A stretch of 64,000 nt of DNA from Brevibacterium rongguiense (GTDB lineage Bacteria > Actinomycetota > Actinomycetes > Actinomycetales > Brevibacteriaceae): NCBI RefSeq assembly GCF_009857845.1, contig NZ_WWEQ01000003.1:39858-103857 (forward strand), read 5' to 3'. A program made the translations under genes and the position numbers. Below, piece after piece: positions 27,601 to 35,992 of this stretch. Below the pieces are notes generated by a model that ran no database searches, had not been told where the DNA came from, and saw nothing but the letters and a program-made list of their open reading frames with translations. How positions within the stretch are numbered: position 1 is the stretch's first letter; each line of letters opens with the position of its first letter.

Positions 27601-27646
27601 AAGGCAAGCTCGACCCATCGAAGAACATCAATACATGGAGGTTGAA

Positions 27647-28963
27647 GTGAATCCCGTCGTCATCATCGGAGCCGGTCCGCAGGGCCTGGCCGCCGCCGCT
27701 CATCTGCTCGAGCGAGGCCTGGAGTCCCTGGTTCTGGAGTCGGGCGACGGTCCAGCGTCGGCCGTGGCCGAGTGGGGCCACGTCCGCCTGTTCTCGCCAT
27801 GGTCTGAACTCATTGACCCAGCGTCGCGCCGGCTGCTCGAGCCGACCGGTTGGAGCGCGCCCGAGACCGGCTACCCGACCGGGGCCCAGTGGGTCGAGGA
27901 GTACCTGACGCCGCTGGCCGAGACTCTGAGCGACCGTGTCCGGTACGGCTACCGCGTCGTCGGCGTGGGCCGTAAGGGCCGCGACCTTTCCGTCGACGCC
28001 GGCCGCGCGGAGCAGCCGTTCGTCGTCCACGTCCGCCGCGCTGACGGCGAAGAAGAGAGGCTCGAAGCCCAGGCCGTCGTCGACGCCTCCGGGACCTGGC
28101 GGGCCCCGAGCCCGGCGGGCGCGGAGGGACTGCCCGCCCTCGGCGAACACGCCGCCGTCGAAGCCGGCCTGCTTGATCACCGCACGCCGAGCCGCGACGA
28201 GGCCGCCGAACTGGCTGGCAAGCACGTCGTCGTGGTCGGCAGCGGCCACTCGGCCGCGACAGCAATCGGCGACCTCGCGGCAGTGGTCCGCCGCGAGCCA
28301 GGCACCCGGGTGACCTGGGCGCTGCGCCGCGGTACCGTCGGCAACGCCTTCGGTGGCGGGTCGGCTGACAAGTTGCCCGAGCGCGGTGACCTGGGCCAGC
28401 GGGCGAAGAAGGCCGTCGAGGACGGCTACGTCGACCTCGTCACCGGGTTCCGCGTCGAGCGGGTCCTCGTCGAGGATGGTCGGGCAGTCTTGGTGGGCGA
28501 AGACGGGCGGCGGCTCGAGCCCGCGGACCGAGTGGTCGTCGCGACGGGCTTCCGACCGAACCTGTCGTTCCTCTCCGAGGTCCGCCTCGACCTCGACGTC
28601 CGCCTGCAGGCTCCGACGAAGGTCGCCACTGAAGTCGACCCGAACCTTCACTCCTGCGGCTCAGTGCGCGCCACGGGAGCCGCTGACCTCGCCCACCCGG
28701 AGCCGGGCTTCTACATCGTCGGCGCGAAGTCCTACGGCCGCGCGCCGACGTTCCTGGCGATGACCGGATACGAGCAGGTCCGCAGCGTCGTCGCCGAGCT
28801 CGCCGGGGATCACGAGGCGGCTGACCGTGTCGAGCTGGAGCTGCCCGACACCGGCGTGTGCGGCGGGTCCGGCCTGTTCGACGCCCCGGAGCAGGCGACG
28901 TCGGGCGGGTGCTGCACACCCGCGCCCCAGCTGGTCCAGATCGGCACGAGGACCGACGGATGA
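27647..28963 (+). CDS. FAD/NAD(P)-binding flavoprotein of the ars cluster
   Basis: 438 aa. The N-terminal FAD motif is VVIIGAGPQGLAAAAHLLERG; the second dinucleotide motif is VVVVGSGHSAATAIGDLA near residue 193, and ATGFRPN near residue 297 is the usual C-terminal flavoprotein block. The short tail holds CGGSGLF and GGCC. Proteins of this type are common in actinobacterial ars operons next to ArsO-like monooxygenases; the reaction is unproven. GTG 27647 is chosen because GGAGG (27637-27641) is 5 nt upstream. The stop overlaps the next ATG (ATGA). Confidence 0.75.
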   Translation: MNPVVIIGAGPQGLAAAAHLLERGLESLVLESGDGPASAVAEWGHVRLFSPWSELIDPASRRLLEPTGWSAPETGYPTGAQWVEEYLTPLAETLSDRVRYGYRVVGVGRKGRDLSVDAGRAEQPFVVHVRRADGEEERLEAQAVVDASGTWRAPSPAGAEGLPALGEHAAVEAGLLDHRTPSRDEAAELAGKHVVVVGSGHSAATAIGDLAAVVRREPGTRVTWALRRGTVGNAFGGGSADKLPERGDLGQRAKKAVEDGYVDLVTGFRVERVLVEDGRAVLVGEDGRRLEPADRVVVATGFRPNLSFLSEVRLDLDVRLQAPTKVATEVDPNLHSCGSVRATGAADLAHPEPGFYIVGAKSYGRAPTFLAMTGYEQVRSVVAELAGDHEAADRVELELPDTGVCGGSGLFDAPEQATSGGCCTPAPQLVQIGTRTDG

Positions 28964-30024
28964 GCCGCGGTCGCCTGCTGATCGTGGGCGGCGGGCAGTC
29001 CGGCCTCGCCGCGGCCCGTGCCGGGCGCGACCGAGGCTGGGAGCCGGTGGTGCTCGAGGCCGGTGACGAGCCAGTCGGGTCGTGGCCGCGCTACTACGAC
29101 AGCCTGCGGCTGTTCTCTCCGCGCCGGTACAGCGCCTTCCCGGGTCACCCGTTCCCCGGCGACCCCGACGGGTACCCGGGACGCGACGAGGTCGCCGACT
29201 ACTTGCGCAGCTACGCAGAGTGGCTGGGCGTCGAGGTCCGCACTGGTGCCCGCGTCACCGAGGTCGCCGCCGACGGCCCGGGCTTTGCCGTGGATCTGGC
29301 CGACGGGAGCCGCCTGGTTGGGGACGCGCTCATCGCTGCCTCGGGTTCGTTTGCCAGCCCCTACGTGCCGACGATCCCAGGCAGGGAGGCATTCCGGGGC
29401 CGGGTCCTGCACGTGGCCGACTACCGGTCGCCCGAGGAGTTCGCCGGTCAGCGGGTCGTGGTCGTCGGGGCGGGCAACTCCGCCGTCCAGATCGCCCACG
29501 AGCTCGCCGACCACGCCCAGGCCTCGCTGGCGGTGCGGGACCGGGTCCGGTACGCGCCGCAGGTCATCGCCGGGCGTGACCTGCACTGGTGGTTGCGACT
29601 CACCCGCGCCGACCTCCTGCCGCCGTCGGTCCTGAACAGGATTATCACAGGCACACCGGTCATCGACGCCGGAAAGTACAGGGCGGCGCTCGAGGCAGCG
29701 CATCCAGACGAGCGACCGATGTTCGCGGAGTACGTCCCGGACGGCGTCGTGTGGCCTGGCGGCTCGCGGGAGCGCGTGGACTCGGTGGTCTTCGCGACCG
29801 GCTATCGGCCGCACCTGCCGTACCTGCGATCCCTCGGCGTCCTCGACGAGTCCGGCGCGCCGAGGCACGATCGCGGCGTCTCGACCGTGCGGCCCGGCCT
29901 AGCCTTCCTGGGCCTGGAGTTCCAGCGCTCGTTCTCGTCGAACACCCTGCGTGGAGTCCACCGCGACGCGGGTTACGTCGTCGATGCCCTGGCCAGGCAA
30001 CTGCGAGGCGTCGTCGTTGGCTGA
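28960..30024 (+). CDS. ArsO-like flavin-dependent monooxygenase
   Basis: 354 aa. GGGQSGLAAARAGRDRG is the FAD motif at the N-terminus, SWPRYYDSLRLFSPRRYSA a conserved group B monooxygenase stretch, and VVVVGAGNSAVQIAHELADHA the NADPH motif near residue 168. FATGYRPHLPYL closes the fold. ArsO is a predicted flavin monooxygenase of ars operons. It is translationally coupled to the flavoprotein upstream and is followed closely by an MFS gene, so the three form one operon under the 27582 operator. Confidence 0.8.
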   Translation: MSRGRLLIVGGGQSGLAAARAGRDRGWEPVVLEAGDEPVGSWPRYYDSLRLFSPRRYSAFPGHPFPGDPDGYPGRDEVADYLRSYAEWLGVEVRTGARVTEVAADGPGFAVDLADGSRLVGDALIAASGSFASPYVPTIPGREAFRGRVLHVADYRSPEEFAGQRVVVVGAGNSAVQIAHELADHAQASLAVRDRVRYAPQVIAGRDLHWWLRLTRADLLPPSVLNRIITGTPVIDAGKYRAALEAAHPDERPMFAEYVPDGVVWPGGSRERVDSVVFATGYRPHLPYLRSLGVLDESGAPRHDRGVSTVRPGLAFLGLEFQRSFSSNTLRGVHRDAGYVVDALARQLRGVVVG

Positions 30025-30031
30025 GGCTGCT

Positions 30032-31252
30032 GTGCAGCCTGGGCGGGCAATGGTGCTGGCTGCGCTGTGCGTGACCGAGATCGTCTCGTGGGGCTTGCTC
30101 TACTACGCTTTCCCGGTCCTGGCTCCGCGGATCAGCGTGGATACCGGCTGGTCGCCGGTGGCCGTCACCTCGGCGTTCTCTGTGGCCCTGGCCGTGTCGG
30201 CGTTGGCCGGGGTGCCGGTCGGGCGCTTCATCGATCGGCACGGACCCCGTCTCGTCATGACCGCTGGCTCGGGTCTCGGCGTCGTGTCGCTGGTGGTGAT
30301 CGCCGCGTCGACGAACCTGCTGGTGTTCATCGTCGGCTGGGCGCTGGCCGGAGTCGCCATGGCCGGAGTCCTCTATCCGCCGGCCTTCGCCGCGATCACC
30401 GGCTGGTTCGCTGCCGGCCGGCTCGGCGCGCTGACCACGCTGACGCTGGTGGCCGGACTGGCGAGCACGGTCTTCGCGCCGTTGACCGCAGTTGCGTATG
30501 AACAGCTGGGATGGCGAGGCACGTACTTCTGGGCGGCGGTCGTGCTGGCGGCCCTCACCGTCCCGATCCACTCGCTCGTGCTGCGACGCCCCTGGCCCCA
30601 CCCGGTGCATGCCGACGCGGAGGAGCCAGAGGCCGAGAAGGCCTACGCTGCCGGCGTCGTCCGGGACTCACGGTTCCGGTGGCTTGCCGCTGGACTGACT
30701 TTGGTCGCCTTGGCCATGTACGCTGCGTTGCTGGCTCTGGTGCCTCTTATGCTCGAGCGCGGCCTGAGTCCTCAGGCCGCCGCCTGGGTGCTCGGCCTCG
30801 GCGGACTCGGTCAGGTCGCCGGTCGGCTCGTCTACACCGCTCTTGCCCGGCATGCCTCGCTGACCGTGCGCACCGCGACCGTGTTCGGCCTCGTCACCGT
30901 CAGCACCGCGGTGCTCGCTGTGGTCCCCGGGCCGGTCGGTCTGCTGGTCGCGGCGTCGATGACCGCCGGGGTCGGGCGCGGCATCGCGACGCTGCTTCAG
31001 GCGACCGCGGTCACCGACCGGTGGGGCGCGCGCGGATACGGCCGCCTCTCCGGCGTCCTCGGCCTCCCGGTCCTGCTGGCCACCGCCTTGGCTCCCGGGG
31101 CCGGTGCGGTCCTTGCCGAGGTCACCGGTAGCTACGCAACCGGGTTTGCGGTCCTGGCCGCGGTTGCCGCGGTGGGGACCGTGCTCATGGTCGCCAGCTC
31201 GTCCACGGGGACCCCGCGTTCGGCGGGCGTCGCGTCCTCGCGAGCGGCCTGA
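30032..31252 (+). CDS. MFS transporter of the ars operon
   Basis: About 406 aa from GTG 30032, chosen because GAGG ends 4 nt upstream; TTG 30017 and ATG 30050 are alternatives. Twelve membrane segments are visible, with SVDTGWSPVAVTSAFSVA and GRFIDRHGPRLVM typical of the MFS loop 2-3 region. MFS permeases linked to arsenicals (ArsJ, ArsK, ArsP-like roles) are known, but this protein cannot be placed among them from sequence. Position directly after the flavoproteins suggests that it exports their product or a related arsenical. Confidence 0.75.
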   Translation: MQPGRAMVLAALCVTEIVSWGLLYYAFPVLAPRISVDTGWSPVAVTSAFSVALAVSALAGVPVGRFIDRHGPRLVMTAGSGLGVVSLVVIAASTNLLVFIVGWALAGVAMAGVLYPPAFAAITGWFAAGRLGALTTLTLVAGLASTVFAPLTAVAYEQLGWRGTYFWAAVVLAALTVPIHSLVLRRPWPHPVHADAEEPEAEKAYAAGVVRDSRFRWLAAGLTLVALAMYAALLALVPLMLERGLSPQAAAWVLGLGGLGQVAGRLVYTALARHASLTVRTATVFGLVTVSTAVLAVVPGPVGLLVAASMTAGVGRGIATLLQATAVTDRWGARGYGRLSGVLGLPVLLATALAPGAGAVLAEVTGSYATGFAVLAAVAAVGTVLMVASSSTGTPRSAGVASSRAA

Positions 31253-31258
31253 CCCAGC

Positions 31259-31690
31259 TCAGGCCACGGGCCCTGCAGCGAGTTCGCCGACAAGTTGGCG
31301 CACCTTCTCGGCGAGCTCGTCGCGGACCAGGCGCATTCGTTCCTCGCCCTCGATCCCTCGCGCCGAGGGCTCGTCGATCGTCCATTTCTCGATAGTCCCG
31401 GCCATCCCCGGCACGGGCTCGACGACAGCCTCGTCGCCGATTACGACGACGCGGTCCGCAGTCTGCAACATAGTGGGATCGATCGGCTTCGGGTGCTCGT
31501 CGGCCATGCTCGCCCCGACCTCGGCGACAGAGGCAGCGGACAGGGCATTGAGCCCCGTCCCGGGGGAGGTGCCCGCCGAGTGCACCCGGACGGAGTTGCC
31601 GGCGACCTGGCGCATGAGTGCGGCGGCCATCTGCGACTTGCCTGCGTTCTTGACGCAGACGAATAGGATGGACGGCTTCTTCTCGATCAC
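31259..31690 (-). CDS. arsC: Arsenate reductase, mycothiol-dependent LMW-PTPase type
   Basis: 143 aa. The P-loop reads VCVKNAGKSQM with Cys12 as nucleophile. A Lys replaces the usual Arg at the end of the C-X5-R motif, as in the mycothiol/mycoredoxin-dependent arsenate reductases of actinobacteria. No second Cys pair is present, which also fits the mycothiol route, in contrast to the other two ArsC domains of this island. It converges with the MFS gene (6 nt apart). A fragment of another arsC lies directly upstream of its start. Confidence 0.82.
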   Translation of the reverse strand: MIEKKPSILFVCVKNAGKSQMAAALMRQVAGNSVRVHSAGTSPGTGLNALSAASVAEVGASMADEHPKPIDPTMLQTADRVVVIGDEAVVEPVPGMAGTIEKWTIDEPSARGIEGEERMRLVRDELAEKVRQLVGELAAGPVA

Positions 31691-31705
31691 GATGTCTACC
31701 TTTGT

Positions 31706-31780
31706 TCAGTCGATGTTAAGAGCCACCAGGAGCTCGCGGGCACGGGCCGCGATGTCATCGCGGCCGAGCAGTCCCCGCAT
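31706..31780 (-). pseudogene. 3' remnant of a lost arsC
   Basis: The minus strand codes for LLGRDDIAARARELLVALNID and a stop at 31706-31708. The RDDIAAR-X-LL pattern is the C-terminal helix of LMW-PTPase ArsC proteins; compare AIRDDIAARVSRLL in the fusion at 33732. Nothing coherent is seen further upstream, so only about 22 codons survive, 16 nt before the intact arsC. Confidence 0.45.
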
Positions 31781-31859
31781 GCCAGCGGCTCGTCATTGTC
31801 GAGGGACCAGTGGATGGCGTTTATGCCCACCACTCATCAACAGAGGCGCGCCAGCCGCG

Positions 31860-32147
31860 TCAGCACGACGCGGTTGCGGACTCTGGCCCGGTGGTTGCCA
31901 GATCGCGCAGGCGTTGCTCCGCTCGGTGCACGGGGACGGACTCGACGAAAGCTTCGCGGCAGGTCGAGCAGCAGATCTTCCGGCCGTCAGGCAGCAGGCG
32001 CGTGGGCGATCCCATGCCGTTCTGGCGAACGCGTTCGTCCGTACAGACTGTCGCATGATCCCGGCACAGCGCCGCGCCGCAGTGCCGGCAGAATGCGACG
32101 GCGGGGACAGGACCCTGGCCGGCCGTTTCGTGTTCCCAGCAGTCCAT
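31860..32147 (-). CDS. DUF2180-like small Cys/His-rich protein
   Basis: 95 aa from ATG 32147. MDCWEH at the start, FCRHCGAALCRDH and the later KICCSTCREAF give paired Cys/His knuckles, as in DUF2180 proteins that probably bind zinc. In actinobacteria such genes lie in varied contexts and have no assigned role. Here the gene lies between an ars promoter/operator (32192) and arsC, so As(III) or metal binding is possible but unproven. Confidence 0.65.
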   Translation of the reverse strand: MDCWEHETAGQGPVPAVAFCRHCGAALCRDHATVCTDERVRQNGMGSPTRLLPDGRKICCSTCREAFVESVPVHRAEQRLRDLATTGPESATASC

Positions 32148-32175
32148 CTGCCACTCCTTGATTCGATGATGATCT

Positions 32176-32210
32176 ATATAGAATCTACGCGACGCATCGA
32201 TAGACGTCAA
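32176..32210 (-). promoter_or_regulatory. ArsR-regulated promoter upstream of the DUF2180-arsC unit
   Basis: On the minus strand TTGACG (32210-32205), a 17-nt spacer and TAGATT form a promoter. The operator-like TTGACGTCTATCGATGCGT (32192-32210) covers the -35 and the first part of the spacer, the place expected for ArsR repression. It matches the site at 27582 at 16 of 19 positions. Confidence 0.55.
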
Positions 32211-32245
32211 TATCATCTGCGCCATCGATACGTCCGACATCAGCG

Positions 32246-33295
32246 TTAAGCCCTAGCCATCCGAGCGCCGATCTCGGCGACGGCGGGCTTGGCGGTGCGA
32301 GCCGCGCCGATGATGGTGGCGGAGGCGAATCCGGTCCAGTCGCCATAGCCGAGCAAATGCAGCCCGCGGTGGTCAATGCTCCGAGTACTGTCGGTGGCGG
32401 GATGGCCGTGCTCGCGCGTCAGTCCGAGCCCGCTCAGGTGGCCTAGGTGAGGGCGGAAGCCGGTGCTCCAGATGATCGCATCGCACTCGTGCTCGCGGCC
32501 GTCGTTCCAGGAGACTCCCGTCGGGCTGAGGCGGTCGAACATGGGCGAACGGTCCAGGACGCCGCGATCTCGAGCGGCCTGCACGGGAGGCACCATGACG
32601 ATGTCTCCAAGTCCGGACACACCGTCGTGGTCCCGGCCAGAGCGACGGGCTGCCTCGCGGGCGGTAGCGACGTCGAAGAGCACTCTGCCGTCGACATCGT
32701 CTGGCATGAATCGCGGTGGGTGCCGCGTGACCCACAGCGTTTCGGCGACCGTGGAGACCTCGGCGAGGATCTGTGCGGCGGAGTTCCCTCCTCCGACGAC
32801 CACGACCCGTTGGCCGGCGAACATGTCGGGCGAGTCGTAGTCGACGGTGTGCAGCTGCCTGCCGGAGAACGTGTCCTGACCGGGGACGTACGGCAGGTAG
32901 GGGCTCTGCCACGTGCCGGTGGCACTGATCACCGCAGCGGCCTTCAGAGAGCCCGCGTCCGTGTCCACGGTCCAACGCTCGTGCTCCCGGTGGACGCTTG
33001 TGACGCCGACCGAACGGCGCACAGGCAACTCGTAGCGCTCCTCGTATCGTTCGAGGTAGTCTACGACGTGGCTCGCGGTGGGGAACACCTCGCCGGTCTG
33101 GGCAGGCATCGGCCATCCGGGTAGAGGACTGTACTGGGCTGGGGAGAACATCCTGAGCGATTGCCAGCCGTGCTGCCAGGCCCCGCCCGGTCGTTCCTGT
33201 TCGTCGAGGATGACGAAGTCCAGGCCGGCGCGGCGGAGGAAGTATCCTGCGGCGAGTCCGGCCTGGCCTCCTCCGATGACGACGACGTCACTCAC
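32246..33295 (-). CDS. ArsO flavin-dependent monooxygenase
   Basis: 349 aa. VIGGGQAGLAAGYFLRRAG gives the FAD motif, GGAWQHGWQSLRMFSPAQYS the family block, VVVVGGGNSAAQILAEVS the NADPH motif, and IIWSTGFRPHLGHL the C-terminal block. The GTG start overlaps the stop of the upstream arsC (GTGA), so it is the last gene of the acr3 - arsR/arsC fusion - arsC - arsO operon. It is related to the flavoprotein at 28960 but clearly divergent, so it is not a recent duplicate. Confidence 0.82.
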   Translation of the reverse strand: MSDVVVIGGGQAGLAAGYFLRRAGLDFVILDEQERPGGAWQHGWQSLRMFSPAQYSPLPGWPMPAQTGEVFPTASHVVDYLERYEERYELPVRRSVGVTSVHREHERWTVDTDAGSLKAAAVISATGTWQSPYLPYVPGQDTFSGRQLHTVDYDSPDMFAGQRVVVVGGGNSAAQILAEVSTVAETLWVTRHPPRFMPDDVDGRVLFDVATAREAARRSGRDHDGVSGLGDIVMVPPVQAARDRGVLDRSPMFDRLSPTGVSWNDGREHECDAIIWSTGFRPHLGHLSGLGLTREHGHPATDSTRSIDHRGLHLLGYGDWTGFASATIIGAARTAKPAVAEIGARMARA

Positions 33296-33714
33296 GCCAG
33301 CGCCGGGTCCTGGCCGAGCAGCTCTGAAGTGAGCGTCTCGATCCGGGACCTGATTTCGTCGCGGATCGGGCGCACCGCCTCGATGCCCTGGCCAGCGGGA
33401 TCGTCGAGCTTCCAATCCTCGTAGCGCTTGCCGGGGAAGAACGGGCAGGCGTCACCGCAGCCCATCGTGATGACGACGTCGGAGTCCTGCACGGCCTCGG
33501 TGGTGAGGACCTTGGGCTCCTCGGCGATGATATCGATCCCCTCTTCAGCCATGGCCTCTACAGCGACCGGGTTGATCTGCTCGGCGGGCATTGACCCTGC
33601 CGAGCGGACCTCGATGCGGTCCGCGGCGAGGTGGCGCAGCCAACCGGCGGCCATCTGGGAGCGGCCGGCGTTGTGGACGCAGACGAACAGGACGGAGGGT
33701 GTTTGATCGCTCAT
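33292..33714 (-). CDS. arsC: Arsenate reductase (LMW-PTPase type, with Cys pair)
   Basis: 140 aa. VCVHNAGRSQM carries the nucleophile Cys12 in a canonical C-X5-R loop. MGCGDACPFFPG holds Cys86 and Cys90, suited to disulfide relay to thioredoxin or a similar reductant. ATG 33714 has GAGAG upstream; ATG 33735, which overlaps the preceding stop (ATGA) and adds seven residues, is equally possible. It sits between the ArsR-ArsC fusion and arsO in one operon. Confidence 0.88.
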   Translation of the reverse strand: MSDQTPSVLFVCVHNAGRSQMAAGWLRHLAADRIEVRSAGSMPAEQINPVAVEAMAEEGIDIIAEEPKVLTTEAVQDSDVVITMGCGDACPFFPGKRYEDWKLDDPAGQGIEAVRPIRDEIRSRIETLTSELLGQDPALA

Positions 33715-33731
33715 GTCTGTGCTTCTCTCGT

Positions 33732-34748
33732 TCATTCGGTGGTGAAGGTGGCGAGGAGCCGGCTGACGCGTGCAGCGATGTCGTCGCGTATAGCGGCGAG
33801 TCCCTCCGGCGATGCCAGTGCCGGGTCGCCGACAGCCCAGTCTTCGTACCGGACTCCGGGGACGATGGGGCAGGCGTCGCCGCAGCCCATGGTCACCACG
33901 ACATCGGCAGCGCGAATGGCGTCGTCGGTGAGCGGCTTGGGGAACGCCTCGTCGGCGGCCTCGCGGTCGATGTCGGCGACGAGGTCGCGCACGTGCGGGT
34001 GGATGCCCGTCGCCGGGGTCGAGCCGGCGGACCGGGCGATGACCCTGCCCTCGGACAGGCTGCGGGTCAGCGCCGCGGCCAGCTGGGAACGACCTGCGTT
34101 GGCGACGCAGACAAACAGCACCTGAGGCGGTGCGGTTGCTCGGTTGCGGGTGAGGTCGGCCAGTCGCTGCCGGGCGAAGCGCTCGGTCAGGGGCACCAGG
34201 TAGCGTGTGATCTTCGCCGACCGGGCCAGCGCCGTGTACGATTCCCGGACGATGCTGGTGACGGTCTCCCGCGGCAGCTGTGACGTCGCGTCCGCGAGGT
34301 CGGCGGCCAGACGCCTGATGTGCTCGTCCATGCTCTCCAGCTCCGCGTCGGCCGTCGTCTCCGGTTCCACGCTGGGGGCAACGGCCGCGGGCGCGAACCC
34401 CTCGAGCAAGGCGGCGACGGCGGCACTCTTCCCTGGCGCGATGCTGTACCAGACCCAAGTCCCACGGCGCTCGGAATTGAGCAGCCCCACTGTCCGGAGG
34501 ACCTTGAGGTGGTGGGAGACGGTCGGCTGTGAGACCTCGGCGAGGTCGGCGAGATCGCACACGCACGACTCTCCGCGAGGATCGGCAGCGATTGCCGAGA
34601 GCATCCGCAGACGCAATGGGTCGGCGAGGGCCTTGAGTGTGCCCGCGAGAGTCGCGGCAACCTCCTGGCCGAGGGCTGTTGAGATCGGCGGCACCTGGGG
34701 TGGGCAGTCTTCATCGGGGGCGGCTGGCGTCAGCGCGATGTCGGTCAT
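33732..34748 (-). CDS. ArsR-ArsC fusion: repressor domain joined to arsenate reductase
   Basis: 338 aa, three parts. Residues 25-110 are an ArsR winged helix with SCVCDLA (Cys62, Cys64) and SQPTVSHHLKVL. Residues 140-200 form a helical bundle of the kind found at the N-terminus of actinobacterial arsenate reductases (SIVRESYTALARSAKI). Residues 205-338 are an LMW-PTPase ArsC with VCVANAGRSQ (Cys214, Arg220) and MGCGDACP (Cys289, Cys293). All catalytic residues are present, so both sensor and enzyme could be active. Its start overlaps the ACR3 stop (ATGA) and its stop overlaps the following arsC start. Confidence 0.88.
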   Translation of the reverse strand: MTDIALTPAAPDEDCPPQVPPISTALGQEVAATLAGTLKALADPLRLRMLSAIAADPRGESCVCDLADLAEVSQPTVSHHLKVLRTVGLLNSERRGTWVWYSIAPGKSAAVAALLEGFAPAAVAPSVEPETTADAELESMDEHIRRLAADLADATSQLPRETVTSIVRESYTALARSAKITRYLVPLTERFARQRLADLTRNRATAPPQVLFVCVANAGRSQLAAALTRSLSEGRVIARSAGSTPATGIHPHVRDLVADIDREAADEAFPKPLTDDAIRAADVVVTMGCGDACPIVPGVRYEDWAVGDPALASPEGLAAIRDDIAARVSRLLATFTTE

Positions 34749-35842
34749 GACGTTCGTACCTCCTGGTTATAGGGATCGGTGCGGAACCACGCCTTGGCGG
34801 CCCAGAGGGAGACGTAGACGAGGCCGACGAGGACGGGCACCTCGATGAGCGGTCCGACGACGCCGGCCAGAGCCTGGCCAGAGGCCGCACCGAAGGTGCC
34901 GATCGCGACGGCGATGGCGAGCTCGAAGTTGTTGCCCGCCGCGGTAAATGCAAGTGTGGTCGACCGTGCATAGCCGAGGCCGATGCCCTTGCCCAACAGC
35001 AGGCCCGCGAACCACATGACGGCGAAGTACACCAACAGCGGCAGGGCGATCCGGACGACGTCCAGCGGCCGGCTCGTGATCTGCTCACCCTGGAGGGCGA
35101 ACAGCAGCACGATGGTGAACAGCAGCCCGTAGAGCGCCCACGGCCCGATCTTCGGGACGAACTTCTCCTCGTACCAGTCCCGGCCCTTGCGCTTCTCGCC
35201 GATCCAGCGCGAGGCGAATCCCGCGATCAGGGGTAATCCGAGGAAGACGAGGACGTTGAGGGCGATCTGGCCCATCGACACCTCGAGCCCTTGTGTGTCC
35301 AGGCCGAGCCAGCTCGGCAGGACGCTGAGGTAGAACCAGCCGAGGACGGAGAACATGACGACTTGGAAGACCGAGTTGATCGCCACCAGCACCGCGGTCG
35401 CCTCGCGGTCGCCGCAGGCCAGGTCGTTCCAGATCACGACCATGGCGATGCACCGGGCCAGACCGACGATGATGAGCCCGGTGCGGTATTCGGGAAGGTC
35501 GGGCAGGAGCAGCCAGGCCAGGGCGAACATGATCGCCGGCCCGGCGAGCCAATTGAGCACTAGAGAGGAGATGAGGAGCTTCTTGTCGCCGGTGACCGCG
35601 GCGACCTTGTCGTAGCGGACCTTGGCCAGGACCGGGTACATCATCACCAGCAGGCCGAGTGCGATCGGCACTGAGATGCCGGCGATCTCGAGCCGGGCGA
35701 GCACGTCGGAGACGCCGGGCACCAGGCGGCCGAGCAGGAGGCCTGCGACCATGGCGAGTCCGATCCAGGCCGGCAGCCACCTGTCGAGGGTTGAGAGCCG
35801 TCGGGTCACGGGAGGTGCGGCGAACGCCGCTTGATTCGACAT
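34745..35842 (-). CDS. acr3: ACR3-family arsenite efflux permease
   Basis: 365 aa with ten hydrophobic segments. The As(OH)3-transport residues of ACR3 are present: Cys131 in GLARCIAMVVIW and Glu307 in NNFELAIAVAIG. It exports arsenite using the proton gradient. It is the first gene of a four-gene operon read leftwards, with CAACAT 6 nt before the ATG, so the mRNA may be leaderless. The first codons, ATG TCG AAT CAA GCG, are nearly repeated in the scar at 43356. Confidence 0.95.
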   Translation of the reverse strand: MSNQAAFAAPPVTRRLSTLDRWLPAWIGLAMVAGLLLGRLVPGVSDVLARLEIAGISVPIALGLLVMMYPVLAKVRYDKVAAVTGDKKLLISSLVLNWLAGPAIMFALAWLLLPDLPEYRTGLIIVGLARCIAMVVIWNDLACGDREATAVLVAINSVFQVVMFSVLGWFYLSVLPSWLGLDTQGLEVSMGQIALNVLVFLGLPLIAGFASRWIGEKRKGRDWYEEKFVPKIGPWALYGLLFTIVLLFALQGEQITSRPLDVVRIALPLLVYFAVMWFAGLLLGKGIGLGYARSTTLAFTAAGNNFELAIAVAIGTFGAASGQALAGVVGPLIEVPVLVGLVYVSLWAAKAWFRTDPYNQEVRTS

Positions 35843-35848
35843 GCTTCT

Positions 35849-35880
35849 ATGTTGACAGGCTTCGATGCAGTGGGCAACTT
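35849..35880 (-). promoter_or_regulatory. acr3 promoter with ArsR operator-like sequence
   Basis: On the minus strand TTGCCC (35880-35875), 17 nt, then CAACAT, 6 nt before the acr3 ATG. The operator-like TTGACAGGCTTCGATGCAG (35852-35870 on the plus strand) covers the spacer and -10. The first gene downstream carrying ArsR is the fusion protein. Confidence 0.5.
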
Positions 35881-35992
35881 CGGACCTCCAGAGGTGAGCA
35901 GCTACCTGCCACCGCAGGACATCGCCGCTGGATCGAGTTCCCTGCCGGGCGGCGTCGGCCTAGGGAAGCGCCGGTCCCGGCCGATTCAGGAA

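Noticed and set aside
27216..27618. In-frame extension of the GNAT gene to 305 aa through arsR
   Set aside because: The first 130 codons are the shadow of arsR; the GNAT domain begins at ATG 27216 with coupling to the arsR stop.
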